Shown piece by piece: positions 20,045-29,038 of a DNA stretch of 64,000 nt (positions are counted from its first letter, which is position 1; each line of letters begins with the position of its first letter). This DNA comes from Paenibacillus azoreducens (lineage in GTDB: Bacteria; Bacillota; Bacilli; Paenibacillales; Paenibacillaceae): NCBI RefSeq assembly GCF_021654775.1, contig NZ_AP025343.1, positions 372,001 to 436,000 of the forward strand, in the 5' to 3' direction. A program made the position numbers and the translations under genes. The notes under the pieces were generated by a model. That model searched no databases. It was not told where the DNA came from and was given only the letters and a program-made list of their open reading frames with translations.

Positions 20045-20756
20045 CAGTTTTTCCACCTCCATCGCTTCTCATCCGGTAGCCATGCCCCCATACCGCCTCA
20101 ATGGGAAGCTGCCCGATTTTTTTGCGCATCCGTTTGATTAAATGGTCGACCGCGCGGTCGCTGCCAAAATAATCATCCCCCCATACATAGGTCAGCAGTT
20201 CATCTCTTGTAAAAGCGCGGTTCGGGTTTTCGGCGAAAACCTGCAGCATAGCAAACTCTTTGCTGGTCAGGTCCACTTCTTCGCCATGCCAAAACACGCG
20301 CCGTTCTTCCGGCAGCAGCTCGAGATGGCCGCTTGCAATCCTTGCCGAGAGCGAAGCACCGGCTTGCCCCTCCGGGCCGTTCAGTTTATACCAGCGATGG
20401 AGCTGCCTCTTGATGCGGGCGACCAGCTCGCGCGGACTGAACGGTTTGACCATATAATCGTCGCTGCCGAGCTCCAGCCCCAGGATTTTATCGACTTCAT
20501 TATCCCTTGCGGAAATCATGATGATCGGCACTTCCGCTTCGCTGCGGATGCGCCTGCAAAATTCATACCCGTCCATCCCGGGAAGCATGATATCGAGTAC
20601 CCACAGATCGGGCGGACTTGTCCGCCACAGCTCCCACGCCTCTTCCGCGCTGCCCAGACCGATGGTGCGGTAATTTTCCTTTTGCAGGAAAGCTTCTACC
20701 AACAAGCGTATATTCGTATCGTCATCCACGACGGCGATTGTATATTGGTTATTCAT
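20022..20756 (-). CDS. OmpR/PhoB-family response regulator
   Basis: Regulator of 244 residues. Receiver domain with acidic cluster DDD near residue 11, phospho-acceptor Asp in WVLDIMLPG and Lys in VKPFSP; then a winged-helix DNA-binding domain with LTSKEFAMLQVF and the recognition helix near DRAVDHLIKRMRKKI. GGAGGG precedes ATG. First gene of the operon with its kinase. Targets not evident; no transporter is adjacent. Confidence 0.92.
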   Translation of the reverse strand: MNNQYTIAVVDDDTNIRLLVEAFLQKENYRTIGLGSAEEAWELWRTSPPDLWVLDIMLPGMDGYEFCRRIRSEAEVPIIMISARDNEVDKILGLELGSDDYMVKPFSPRELVARIKRQLHRWYKLNGPEGQAGASLSARIASGHLELLPEERRVFWHGEEVDLTSKEFAMLQVFAENPNRAFTRDELLTYVWGDDYFGSDRAVDHLIKRMRKKIGQLPIEAVWGHGYRMRSDGGGKTDEARSSN

Positions 20757-20946
20757 ATTCGTACCCTCCTGTTTCTCTTTTTAAGTATACCAACGCAAAG
20801 ACCGCCAAGGGGAAATGCCATCGTTTTTCCACAAATCCACCAATAGCCTGCCATATCCGTTTACTACACTGGGACTTGCAAGTGCTTTTGTGAATAGGGA
20901 ATGCCGGTGCAAGAGGGTTCAGCCGATGCGAAAGGAGGAAAAAACG

Positions 20947-21292
20947 ATGGCCAAGGAGATATGGAATCTAACCCGGAATCCGTACGCCGTCTTTAAGTGC
21001 TGTTCAAAAAGGCCGGTTTTCAGCACCGAGAAGGTTGAATGAAGATAGGGACTGAGGAGCGGAGCGTACGTAGTAGGTACGTGAGCACCGGAAGGCCCGG
21101 CTGAATTCAAGATTCGACGCCGAGTCCGCTTATTGACTTACTTCGTGATCAAAAGCGGACTTTTTGAACAACCTCTTTAAGAAGGTATGCCGGATTACGG
21201 GGCTGATGCTGCTGTGCTGGTGTGTTCTTTTCGTCTGCTCGGAGGCCGCTGTGCTGGTATTTGATGCGATTGTAAAGCGGCTGGCCGAATAA
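20947..21292 (+). pseudogene. Small membrane-protein gene split by a 176-bp mini-element
   Basis: A perfect AAAGGAGG lies 8 nt before ATG 20947. The frame reads MAKEIWNLTRNPYAVFK, then enters the mini-element at 20998 and stops at 21040. Removing 20998-21181 (the element plus one copy of the flanking TCTTTAAG) restores one frame of 53 codons ending at TAA 21290-21292, with a hydrophobic stretch ITGLMLLCWCVLFVCSEAAV. This strongly suggests a recently interrupted gene. A truncated 31-residue peptide may still be made. Family unknown. Confidence 0.7.
20998..21173. mobile_element. MITE-like mini-element with inverted ends
   Basis: The ends TGTTCAAAAAG (21001-21011) and CTTTTTGAACA (21160-21170) are perfect 11-bp inverted repeats within an imperfect 35-bp inverted end. 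It is flanked by direct repeats TCTTTAAG (20990-20997 and 21174-21181). It carries no open frame of useful length. A divergent relative lies at 39443-39740 and a deleted one at 11266-11296. Non-autonomous mobility is inferred. Confidence 0.7.
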
Positions 21293-21431
21293 TGCTTAAG
21301 AGTAGTGGAGGTGCTTCCTGGTGCAGCCCGGCTTCCGCCTGCCTCGTTTTATCGCAAATCGGCCCAAGTTGTGCCGCAGGCTTCTTATGCACACGGGAAC
21401 TTGCAAGACTAAATCCAAGGAGTGTTGAACG

Positions 21432-22118
21432 ATGAATATGCAAAACTTACTTAAAAAAACGGCCTTGTCAGCGCTGATGTTTTCCGCTGTAGCCGCCCCG
21501 GCCGTAACCAACGCTGACAGCAGTAATTCCGGGGAGCAAGCCGCAAAGACTCAGCCGACGATCGCGGTTTCCGCAAAAGGAAGCGGCAAAACGGAAAATA
21601 TTATGTTTGCGAAAATCATGGATCCGCTTGAGCTTGCCAAAAAGTATGCGCCCGAAACGGTAGAAGAATGGCAGAAAACGTTGGAAAAACTCAGGGGACC
21701 CTTCGTCACGGGAATGGCAGAGGTTGTCCCGGCAGAGAAGCTGATTTCTGCTATGAAAACTGCAGAGGGCAATACGGGGGAAGAATCAACGCCCATCCCA
21801 TCGACTCCGGCGGAGAAGTTGTCCCCTGCTTCGGTAACGATGAAGGATATCGCAGAAGGGAAAGTATCTCAAATTTTGGCCGTTTCAGCGGCAGACCTGA
21901 GCGAATCTTCGGCAGATCATGACGGAAAAGCGGCTGCGATCACAGTGTCCATTTCCAGTACGGAGGCCAAAGAAGCGGACAGTTCCTTCTTGAAAGCCTG
22001 GGACGCTTTGGCCAAAGCCGAGGAATCCAAAGATGCGGCCGCAATCAAGGAGGCGCTCGCCGAGCTGCTGAAACAGTACAAGCAACTCATCGCTGAGCAG
22101 GAGCCGGCCGCTAAGTAA
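21432..22118 (+). CDS. Secreted protein of unknown function
   Basis: Protein of 228 residues with a signal peptide (about 1-28: Lys pair, hydrophobic core LSALMFSAVAAPAV, cleavage near TNA). The mature part is acidic, rich in Ala, Glu, Lys and Ser, mostly helical, with a C-terminal helix rich in KEALAELLKQYK. No recognised domain. AAGGAG lies 9 nt before the ATG. It follows the two-component operon in the opposite direction with the split small gene between, so no operon partner is evident. Confidence 0.75.
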   Translation: MNMQNLLKKTALSALMFSAVAAPAVTNADSSNSGEQAAKTQPTIAVSAKGSGKTENIMFAKIMDPLELAKKYAPETVEEWQKTLEKLRGPFVTGMAEVVPAEKLISAMKTAEGNTGEESTPIPSTPAEKLSPASVTMKDIAEGKVSQILAVSAADLSESSADHDGKAAAITVSISSTEAKEADSSFLKAWDALAKAEESKDAAAIKEALAELLKQYKQLIAEQEPAAK

Positions 22119-22318
22119 GGAGATTGCAAAGATCCCAGCTCAACATCATAATTGGTACATGACAAAAAGCGAAAGTAGCGAAGGGGACGGAATCGATCGG
22201 AAGAACGATCCGTAACCGCAGCGGCCTCCTCGTACAATGTCAAACCACTAACTTATAAATTGAACAAAGATTTCAAGAGAGAAATCGTGCTGTAACATAC
22301 TCAAGGAAATCGCAAGTG

Positions 22319-22357
22319 CCCCCTGACTTTGCCGTTAAACGGCGAGCGGGGGTTTTT
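22319..22357 (+). terminator. Terminator 200 nt after the secreted-protein gene
   Basis: CCCCC and GGGGG arms enclose CCGTTAAACGG, followed by T5. The first repeat array starts immediately after it. Confidence 0.75.
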
Positions 22358-22360
22358 GCT

Positions 22361-22706
22361 TGACATATCAGAAAGTATGAGTTTCCGGGGTCCCCGCAAA
22401 GTAATCGGAATAGGCTTCGAAGGTCACGCGTCACTTTGTGGGGTTGAGTTTCCGGGGTCCCCGCAAAGTAATCGGAATAAGCATCGAAGGTCATGCGTCA
22501 CTTTGTGGGGTTGAATTTCCGGGGTCCCCGCAAAGTAATCGGAATAGGCTTCGAAGGTCACGCGTCACTTTGTGGGGTTGAATTTCCGGGGTCCCCGCAA
22601 AGTAATCGGAATAAGCTTCAAAGGTTACATGTCACTCAGTACTTTTGCTTCGCAAAAGCGCCCCTCTGCGAGAGGCGTCGGACTTCTTTCCGATACTCTT
22701 TGTGGG
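22361..22706 (+). repeat. Array A: four units of the 67-bp GGGGTCCCCGCAAAGT repeat
   Basis: The GGGG of each unit starts at 22387, 22454, 22521 and 22588: exact 67-bp spacing. Each unit has CCCCGCAAAGT and ACTTTGTGGGG, which form an 11-bp stem with one G-T pair around a variable loop. A leader TGACATATCAGAAAGTATGA precedes unit 1. Unit 4 carries an extra 60 or so nt with hairpins CTTTTGCTTCGCAAAAG and CGCCCCTCTGCGAGAGGCG inside its 3' arm. It fills most of the 685-bp gap before the aldolase-like gene. Confidence 0.9.
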
Positions 22707-22803
22707 GTTATTTTGAGGATCAACCGCCATAAATATGGTTTTTCATTACGCTCCGCATTTAGTATGATTAAAGAAATAAAGCTCGGCAAAAGGGGGATTT
22801 TTC

Positions 22804-23901
22804 ATGAGCGGCAGCCAAACATTATCTGAGGCATTTAAGCAGGCGGCTTATCCGGTAGGCGGACATGGGGCAAGGGATATTCAAGTGTTGAAGCAGGCGA
22901 TTGCGGAAGCCCCGGGAAACACGGCAAGCGATATGTACGGCCAAGGCAAGGTGATCGAAGATTTCCAGAGCAAAATGGCTGCCTATTTGGGCAAGGAATC
23001 AGCGGTTTTTTTTCCAAGCGGGACGATGGCGCAGCAGATTGCGCTTCGGATATGGTGCGACGAAAAAGGTCTGAAGCGAGTCGCTTATCATCCGCTTTGC
23101 CATTTGGAAATCCATGAACAGGATGCGGTGAAGGAGCTGCACCAGATTGAACCCATTTTACTTGCAAACAAGGACCGCCTTATTACTCTGAAGGATGTAC
23201 AGGTGCTTGAGGGGGAAATTTCTTGCCTGCTTCTGGAGCTGCCGCAGCGCGAAATCGGCGGCCAGCTGCCGCCATACGAGGAACTTGAAGCGATATCCGC
23301 ATACTGCCGGGACCAAGGCGTCCGACTGCATCTGGACGGAGCCCGATTATTTGAAATAACGCCGTATTACGGCAAGTCGGCTGCGGCAATCTGCGCACTT
23401 TTCGACAGTGTGTACGTATCTTTTTATAAAGGGATCGGCGGTATCGCAGGGGCGATTCTGGCGGGAGACAGCGGCTTCACAGAGCAATCGAAGGTGTGGA
23501 AAAAGCGACATGGCGGCGATTTAATCAGCCTTTATCCGTATATTATCAGCTCGGACTATTACTTCGATCAGCGGATCGGCAAAATGGAGCAATACTACGA
23601 GGAAGCCAAAGAGCTTGCGGCTTATTTTGACGGACTTGAAGGCGTATCGGTCCTGCCGGAGATTCCCGTGTCGAACATGTTCCATGTTCATTTCAAGCTG
23701 CCGGAGGAGCAGGTTGTTCCGATTCTCGTTCAAGTTGCCGAAGCCACAGGGGTTGGCTTGACCAACTGGCTGCGTGAACGCGAAACGGGTACATGCTACA
23801 CTGAAATCAGCATCGGGGACCGTTACGCGGGCGTGCCGAAAGAGAAAATCCGCGCAGCTGTCCGCCTGCTGGATGAAAAAATGAAAGAAGCAATGAAATA
23901 A
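22804..23901 (+). CDS. Low-specificity threonine aldolase-like PLP enzyme
   Basis: Fold-type I PLP enzyme of 365 residues in the beta-eliminating lyase / threonine aldolase family, expected to split L-threonine or allo-threonine to glycine and acetaldehyde. Seen: FFPSGTMAQQIAL (PLP phosphate loop), HLDGARLFE (Asp contacting the pyridine nitrogen) and SFYKGIGG (Schiff-base Lys). AAGGGGG lies 7 nt before ATG. Monocistronic with its own terminator. Related lyases such as tryptophanase-like or D-aldolases are less likely by length and motifs. Confidence 0.85.
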   Translation: MSGSQTLSEAFKQAAYPVGGHGARDIQVLKQAIAEAPGNTASDMYGQGKVIEDFQSKMAAYLGKESAVFFPSGTMAQQIALRIWCDEKGLKRVAYHPLCHLEIHEQDAVKELHQIEPILLANKDRLITLKDVQVLEGEISCLLLELPQREIGGQLPPYEELEAISAYCRDQGVRLHLDGARLFEITPYYGKSAAAICALFDSVYVSFYKGIGGIAGAILAGDSGFTEQSKVWKKRHGGDLISLYPYIISSDYYFDQRIGKMEQYYEEAKELAAYFDGLEGVSVLPEIPVSNMFHVHFKLPEEQVVPILVQVAEATGVGLTNWLRERETGTCYTEISIGDRYAGVPKEKIRAAVRLLDEKMKEAMK

Positions 23902-23922
23902 TTTTATGTCATAGTTTTTGCA

Positions 23923-23952
23923 GCCTTGGACTAGGAAGCCCAAGGCTTTTTT
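23923..23952 (+). terminator. Terminator of the aldolase-like gene
   Basis: GCCTTGG / CCAAGGC stem followed by T6, about 20 nt past the stop. Confidence 0.85.
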
Positions 23953-24058
23953 GCATATAAATTAAAGACGCGGGGACTGAAACGAACGGAACCCAACCAG
24001 CAGTTCGGCACTATAAGAAGCAGGTTATCGCTGCTTTATATTTTTTGTCTAAACCAAT

Positions 24059-24072
24059 TGACAGCGTTTACA
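24059..24072 (+). promoter_or_regulatory. cre-like catabolite site upstream of the yesM-type operon
   Basis: TGACAGCGTTTACA matches 13 of 14 positions of the CcpA site consensus TGWAARCGYTWWCA. It is 94 bp upstream of the kinase start and overlaps a TTGACA that could be a -35. Confidence 0.55.
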
Positions 24073-24165
24073 GCTTATAAAATGTCAAGTAATATAGCAA
24101 ACAAATGCCGGTATATTCCATTTTCCTGCGATAGAAAATTAAAACGCTTAAAGCGGGGTGATAAT

Positions 24166-25965
24166 GTGAAAAATTGGGTGGGAAAGTCGCTCAAGCATAA
24201 GCTTTCGCTCCTGATCATCGTGACAACTCTGGTTCCGCTCCTGTTCCTTGGTTTGTTTTCATATACCACAGCTGAGGGCTTAGCCGAAGAAAAGGCCAAA
24301 AGCGCCGGCATGAACACGCTCAGGCAGGTGGAGGTTTACTTAAGCACGATGGTCAAGGACGTGGAAAACATGTCTTTGTTCCTGATCGGCCATAACGGCG
24401 TGCAGAATTACCTGAAGTCGCCGGAAAGCGACCTCATCCAGCAGACGACGATCATCAATTTTCTCACGAATCTGGCGTTTTCCAAAGATTATATCGCCAA
24501 CATCATTGTCGAACCGCTTGGCAGCAAACCGCCCATTTCGCATAAGTCCATTACCGGTTCCGATTTTATGGATATCGCGGCTGCTGTCCCCGATTATTAC
24601 GAGCTGCATCCCAAATGGTGGTCGGATGTGCACAGGCAGTGGACCTTTGAAGGGGCACGCAAAGTCATTACGCTGGCGAGGCCCATCCGCAGCACGGATA
24701 AGTACAAGCTTATCGGAAAGGTGCAAATCAACCTGGACCAGGCGGTCATCGCCCGGCAAATCCGACAGGCGGCGCTCGAAAAAGGCGGGTTTGTCATGCT
24801 CCTTGACGAAAAGGACCGAATTATAGCGGGACCTGACAATTTGGAGACGAATCTGCCGCTCTCCGTCTATTACCCGGATATCGGACCCTTTAACGGGGAA
24901 AGCGGATTTCTGGATTACGGATCGGGAGCAGACAAGAAAACGGTACTCTACAAAACCATGTCCAGCGCGAATTGGAAGCTGGTGGGCATCATTCCGACCG
25001 AGGCATACCGGTCGCAAAACCATTATTTTCTCGTTCTGACCGCCGTCGCCGTCAGTGTGGCCATGTTGTTTGTCATCATTTTCGTGGTATTTCTGATTCA
25101 AAAGATTACGAAACCGCTGTCTGCCTTAACCAGCTTTCTGAAAAACGCAAGCCCGGACGAGCCGCTGCCGGCCATCCCGGTGAAATCGATCGATGAAGTA
25201 GGACAACTGATCGTGAGTTATAACCGCCTCAGTTCCCGGATCGTGAAGCTGACCGACGAGGTTAAACACAATGAATCGTTGAAAAAAGAGGCGGATATGC
25301 AGGCGCTGCAGCTTCAGATCAATCCGCACTTTTTGTATAATACCCTTTCTTCCATCCAGTGGCTGGCCCTGATGAACCGTGACGATAAAATTGCCGGAAT
25401 GGTCGGTTCATTGAGCGATTTTCTTAGATTCAGCCTGAATAACGGCCAGGAGTACTGCCACGTCGGACAGGAAATGATGCATGTGCAAAACTACGTCAGC
25501 ATCCAGTCCATCCGCTATCCGGAGAAATTCCGCTTTCATGTTCAGATGGACGCGGAAGCGCAGGACCAGCTTATGTTGAAGCTGCTCTTGCAGCCGTTGG
25601 TAGAAAACGCAATGCTGCATGGCATCTTGAAACGTGAAGGTCCTGGGGAGATCGCCGTTACGATCGCCTGCAGCGGACAGGGAATGCATTTTTCCGTTGC
25701 CGACAACGGGATTGGCATTCCGGATGAACGATTGGAATGGCTGCGCCAGCAGCTGACGGATGCGCCCGAGAAGAATCCACAGCCTGCAGGTAAAGGCGGT
25801 TATGGGCTGCGGAACGTGCACAGCAGGCTTGTGCTGCATTATGGGCGCGAGGCAGGGCTGCAGATCGAAAGCGCTGAGGGCCAGGGAACGAAAATTTCGT
25901 TCCGTATTCCGTTTACCGGGGTTGCCGCCGGTTCTATTCCCGCCAAGGCTGATGAGTCTGCTTAA
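24166..25965 (+). CDS. YesM/LytS-type sensor histidine kinase
   Basis: Membrane kinase of 599 residues. GTG at 24166 is chosen (GGGGTG upstream, then Lys-rich VKNWVGKSLKHKL before the first TM); the frame extends further 5' without a ribosome site. TM1 about 10-32, an extracytoplasmic Cache-like domain about 33-285, TM2 about 290-312, HAMP, then a His_kinase domain with the acceptor His in INPHFLYNTLSSIQWL, and HATPase with PLVENAMLHG and DNGIGIP. The response regulator gene follows 25 nt later. With the ABC genes downstream it presumably senses an extracellular sugar. Confidence 0.92.
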   Translation: MKNWVGKSLKHKLSLLIIVTTLVPLLFLGLFSYTTAEGLAEEKAKSAGMNTLRQVEVYLSTMVKDVENMSLFLIGHNGVQNYLKSPESDLIQQTTIINFLTNLAFSKDYIANIIVEPLGSKPPISHKSITGSDFMDIAAAVPDYYELHPKWWSDVHRQWTFEGARKVITLARPIRSTDKYKLIGKVQINLDQAVIARQIRQAALEKGGFVMLLDEKDRIIAGPDNLETNLPLSVYYPDIGPFNGESGFLDYGSGADKKTVLYKTMSSANWKLVGIIPTEAYRSQNHYFLVLTAVAVSVAMLFVIIFVVFLIQKITKPLSALTSFLKNASPDEPLPAIPVKSIDEVGQLIVSYNRLSSRIVKLTDEVKHNESLKKEADMQALQLQINPHFLYNTLSSIQWLALMNRDDKIAGMVGSLSDFLRFSLNNGQEYCHVGQEMMHVQNYVSIQSIRYPEKFRFHVQMDAEAQDQLMLKLLLQPLVENAMLHGILKREGPGEIAVTIACSGQGMHFSVADNGIGIPDERLEWLRQQLTDAPEKNPQPAGKGGYGLRNVHSRLVLHYGREAGLQIESAEGQGTKISFRIPFTGVAAGSIPAKADESA

Positions 25966-25990
25966 TCTAATGACAAGGAGGAGAGCCCCT

Positions 25991-27553
25991 ATGAAAGTGC
26001 TGATTGTGGACGATGAAGTGATTATCCGCACCGGCCTTAGCACGGTGATCGATTGGGAGCAAAACGGATTCACGATTCTGGAACCGGCGTCATCGGCGGA
26101 GGAAGCCCTTCAGCGCATCCCGGCCGAACATCCGGACATTATCTTTACGGACATTCGCATGACCGGCAAAACCGGTCTTGATTTGATCCGCGAGGTCAAA
26201 AAGAATTGCCCGGACACGGAATGGATCATTATTTCCGGTTATGACGAATTTGCGTATGCGCAGCAGGCGATCCGGGAAGGCGTCAGCGAGTATTTGCTGA
26301 AAACGAGCCGCCCGGATGAAATTATTCTTGCCGCTTTGCGGGCCAAGGATAGGCTGGAGAAGCGAAAACAAAAGGATCAGCTGGGCTGGGAAAAGGACCG
26401 GATGCTGAACCGTAGCTTTTTGCGCAGCCTGCTTTCCGCCGCCTCCGGACCGGATGAAGAGGCCGCATGCGAGCTGTGGGAGCGGTATCCCGAGCTTCGT
26501 CCCGAGCAGAACGGTCTAATGCAAATCTGGCTCGTCTCCGCCGAAGACGATGGCAGCAAAGGCCGGAACCAAGATGCGCTGTATGCATCCGTCGGTTCAC
26601 TGCTTCAGGAAACGCTCACATGCGAGTGGCTGCCATGGCATGAGTCGCTGCTGCTGCTCGTTCATGTCCAAGCTGCCGCCGCAGGATGGAATGCCGTGGA
26701 ACAAGCGCTAAGGAAAGCCGGCGATAAGCTGGAGTGCCGTCTATTTGCGGCGAGCGGGCGCGGGGTGAATGACGCGCTGCTGCTGCGGGACGCTGTAGAG
26801 ACGGCAGCTGCGGCGAAGTCGTATGCGTGGCTGCTGGGTAATCCCGGGATCATCCGGTACGAGGATATCGAGGGGCGCAAAGGCTGCCGGGCCATCTGCT
26901 CCCATGCGGAGGAAACCGCCTTTTCGGCCCTGCTCAAGGCGGGGGATGAAGAGAGTTTGCGCTCGTGGATCAGCGATGTTGCTGTGCGGCTTCAAAAGGA
27001 CGAACATGCCACTCCCGCCACCGCATCGGCATATTTGCATTCCCTGCTGCTGGCAGGGCACCGCTGGCTGGAGCGGGCTGCCGCTTCAATCGGCCTATCC
27101 CGTCCGCTGCCTGATACAGAAGAGGCAGGGCGGCTGCATCTTGCCGCCGATCCGCGTCCTGAGCTTTACCGCCGTTTCAAATCCATGATGAATCAATACC
27201 GGATGATGGTTGCGGACAGAACTCCGGTCGAACGGGCAATCAGCTATATCCATGAACATCTGGAGCAAAGCCTTTCCCTTGGGGAGGTGGCAAGGCATGT
27301 TCATATGCATCCGAATTATTTCAGCGAGGTGTTCAAACGGGAAACCGGCCAGAATTATATCGAGTTCGTCACGCAGGCCAGGCTCCGCCAAGCCATGGTT
27401 CTTTTGAGCGAAACCCCGGCCAAAATCAGCGAGGTGGCCAAACGGATCGGCTATGAGGATATCAAGTATTTTAACCGCCTATTCAAAGGATTTACGGGTA
27501 ATACCCCTTCCGAGTATAGGAAAAAAGCTGAAAATAATCCCCCTACCGGCTGA
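25991..27553 (+). CDS. YesN-type AraC-family response regulator
   Basis: Regulator of 520 residues. Receiver domain 1-120 (DDEVIIRTG, phospho-Asp in IIFTDIRMTG, Lys replaced in the usual KP motif by KTSRP), a long middle region about 125-410, then a double-HTH AraC domain at the C-terminus (ARHVHMHPNYFSEVFKRETG and KRIGYEDIKYFNRLFKGFTG). Start ATG 25991 has AAGGAGGAG upstream; the frame overlaps the kinase 3' end if read further. The missing KP proline context is minor. Likely activates the ABC transporter genes that follow. Confidence 0.92.
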   Translation: MKVLIVDDEVIIRTGLSTVIDWEQNGFTILEPASSAEEALQRIPAEHPDIIFTDIRMTGKTGLDLIREVKKNCPDTEWIIISGYDEFAYAQQAIREGVSEYLLKTSRPDEIILAALRAKDRLEKRKQKDQLGWEKDRMLNRSFLRSLLSAASGPDEEAACELWERYPELRPEQNGLMQIWLVSAEDDGSKGRNQDALYASVGSLLQETLTCEWLPWHESLLLLVHVQAAAAGWNAVEQALRKAGDKLECRLFAASGRGVNDALLLRDAVETAAAAKSYAWLLGNPGIIRYEDIEGRKGCRAICSHAEETAFSALLKAGDEESLRSWISDVAVRLQKDEHATPATASAYLHSLLLAGHRWLERAAASIGLSRPLPDTEEAGRLHLAADPRPELYRRFKSMMNQYRMMVADRTPVERAISYIHEHLEQSLSLGEVARHVHMHPNYFSEVFKRETGQNYIEFVTQARLRQAMVLLSETPAKISEVAKRIGYEDIKYFNRLFKGFTGNTPSEYRKKAENNPPTG

Positions 27554-27684
27554 ATTCCGTCCCCTATGTTCGGCTGGGCATCCTCTTTTATACTGAGCTT
27601 ATCAACGTATCCGGAAGCAGGGGCCAGGGACTATATTGAAAGCCCTTTCCGGCTTGCTTCCGCATCATCCAAGGAGGATCGACG

Positions 27685-29013
27685 ATGAAACCGATTCGGA
27701 AATTAGGCGTTTTATTGCTGCTTATGACGTTTATTCTGGCGGCATGCGGGGATGGCGGCAGCCAGACGGCCGGAGAGCCCGGAGGAAAAAGCTCAGGCGG
27801 AAAAGTGAAGCTGAGCATTTGGCATAATTTTGCCGGCGACGACCTGCGTGCGAAAACGGTGAGAGGCCTCATCGACCAGTTTGCCAAAGATAACCCGAAT
27901 ATTGAACTGGATGCCCAGGCCATTCCGCCGGACGGCTACCGTCAGCGTTTAAGCACCGTGGCCGCAGGCAATGAGCTGCCGGATATTTTCTTCGTTTATG
28001 CAGGCAGCCAATCCGCAGAACTGCATAAAGCCGGACTTTTGCAACCGGTTACAGAAATCGCGGAGCAGCACAAGGACTGGAGAGATAAGTTTCTGCCCGG
28101 GGCTTTTAAGCCGTATGAGTTTGAACAGAACGAGATTTATGCTGCCCCGCTCAGCATGTCGGCGACTTCAATTTTGTACTACAATACCGCACTGTTTCAA
28201 AAATATAAAGTAAAGGTGCCGGAAACCTGGGACGAGCTGATGGCCGCGGTCAAAGTGTTCAACGAAAACAAGATCACGCCGATCGCGCTCGGCAATAAAG
28301 CGCCATGGGTGGCGCAATCGACGATTTTGGGCACCTTGGCGGACCATGTGACAGGCACGGAATGGTTCAAAAATGCGGCTGCTCAAAAAGGCGCCAAGTT
28401 TACGGATCCGGAATTCGCCCGGGCGCTTGGCTACTTCAAGCAGTTGGTAGACAACAAAGCATTCCAGGACGGAGCCAACAGCATCGACAATACGCAAGCG
28501 GAGCAATATTTCATCCAGGGCCATGCGGCGATGATGATCAGCGGCGCATGGACACTAACCAACCTTGCGGCTTCCGCCAGCGAGGAGCAGCTGAAGGACA
28601 TTGACGTGACCGTTATGCCGGCGATTCCGGGCGGCAAAGGGGAAGCGAAGACCATTTCCGGCGGCGCGGGCGGCGGCATGGCGCTGAGCAAACGGACGGA
28701 GGGAGCGGCGAAAGAGGCGGCATTGAAGCTCATTTACGCTATCTGCGGCCCCGAGGCTCAAAAAGCCATCGCGGAGAGCAACTCCATGGTCATGTATGAT
28801 ACGGAGATCGATCAGTCCAAGGTCAGCTCTCTGTATTACAAGGCGTTTAATCTGGTAAAGAAGACGGCAATCACGCCGGTTTATGACGCATATCTGTCCG
28901 CGGATGCCGCCGAAGTGATCAATAACGGGCTGCAGGAGATCATGACCGGAGCTTCGCCGGAAAGCATCGCCAAAAAACTTCAGGAAGCGCAGGCCAGATC
29001 GGTAACTCCATAA
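27685..29013 (+). CDS. ABC sugar transporter solute-binding lipoprotein
   Basis: Extracellular binding protein of 442 residues, family 1 (MalE/UgpB type). Signal peptide with lipobox LAAC (Cys about 23) followed by a Gly/Ser-rich linker. Mature part begins KVKLSIWHNF, typical of sugar-binding proteins, with AGNELPDIFFVYAGS and LYYNTALFQKY motifs. AAGGAGG precedes ATG. It is followed by two permease genes; no ATPase gene is nearby, so a shared MsmX-type ATPase is likely. Substrate unknown. Confidence 0.92.
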   Translation: MKPIRKLGVLLLLMTFILAACGDGGSQTAGEPGGKSSGGKVKLSIWHNFAGDDLRAKTVRGLIDQFAKDNPNIELDAQAIPPDGYRQRLSTVAAGNELPDIFFVYAGSQSAELHKAGLLQPVTEIAEQHKDWRDKFLPGAFKPYEFEQNEIYAAPLSMSATSILYYNTALFQKYKVKVPETWDELMAAVKVFNENKITPIALGNKAPWVAQSTILGTLADHVTGTEWFKNAAAQKGAKFTDPEFARALGYFKQLVDNKAFQDGANSIDNTQAEQYFIQGHAAMMISGAWTLTNLAASASEEQLKDIDVTVMPAIPGGKGEAKTISGGAGGGMALSKRTEGAAKEAALKLIYAICGPEAQKAIAESNSMVMYDTEIDQSKVSSLYYKAFNLVKKTAITPVYDAYLSADAAEVINNGLQEIMTGASPESIAKKLQEAQARSVTP

Positions 29014-29038
29014 AACCGCAGCATAAGGAGGGAGATAT

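Noticed and set aside
22361..22706. Possible CRISPR array (regular repeats)
   Set aside because: The repeat unit is the full 67 bp with no unique spacers between units, and no cas genes are present.
22329..22829. Short frames reading through repeat array A, and the matching frames in arrays B and D
   Set aside because: They translate the repeat itself, have no ribosome sites, and the array D frame only fuses to a permease with a good internal start.
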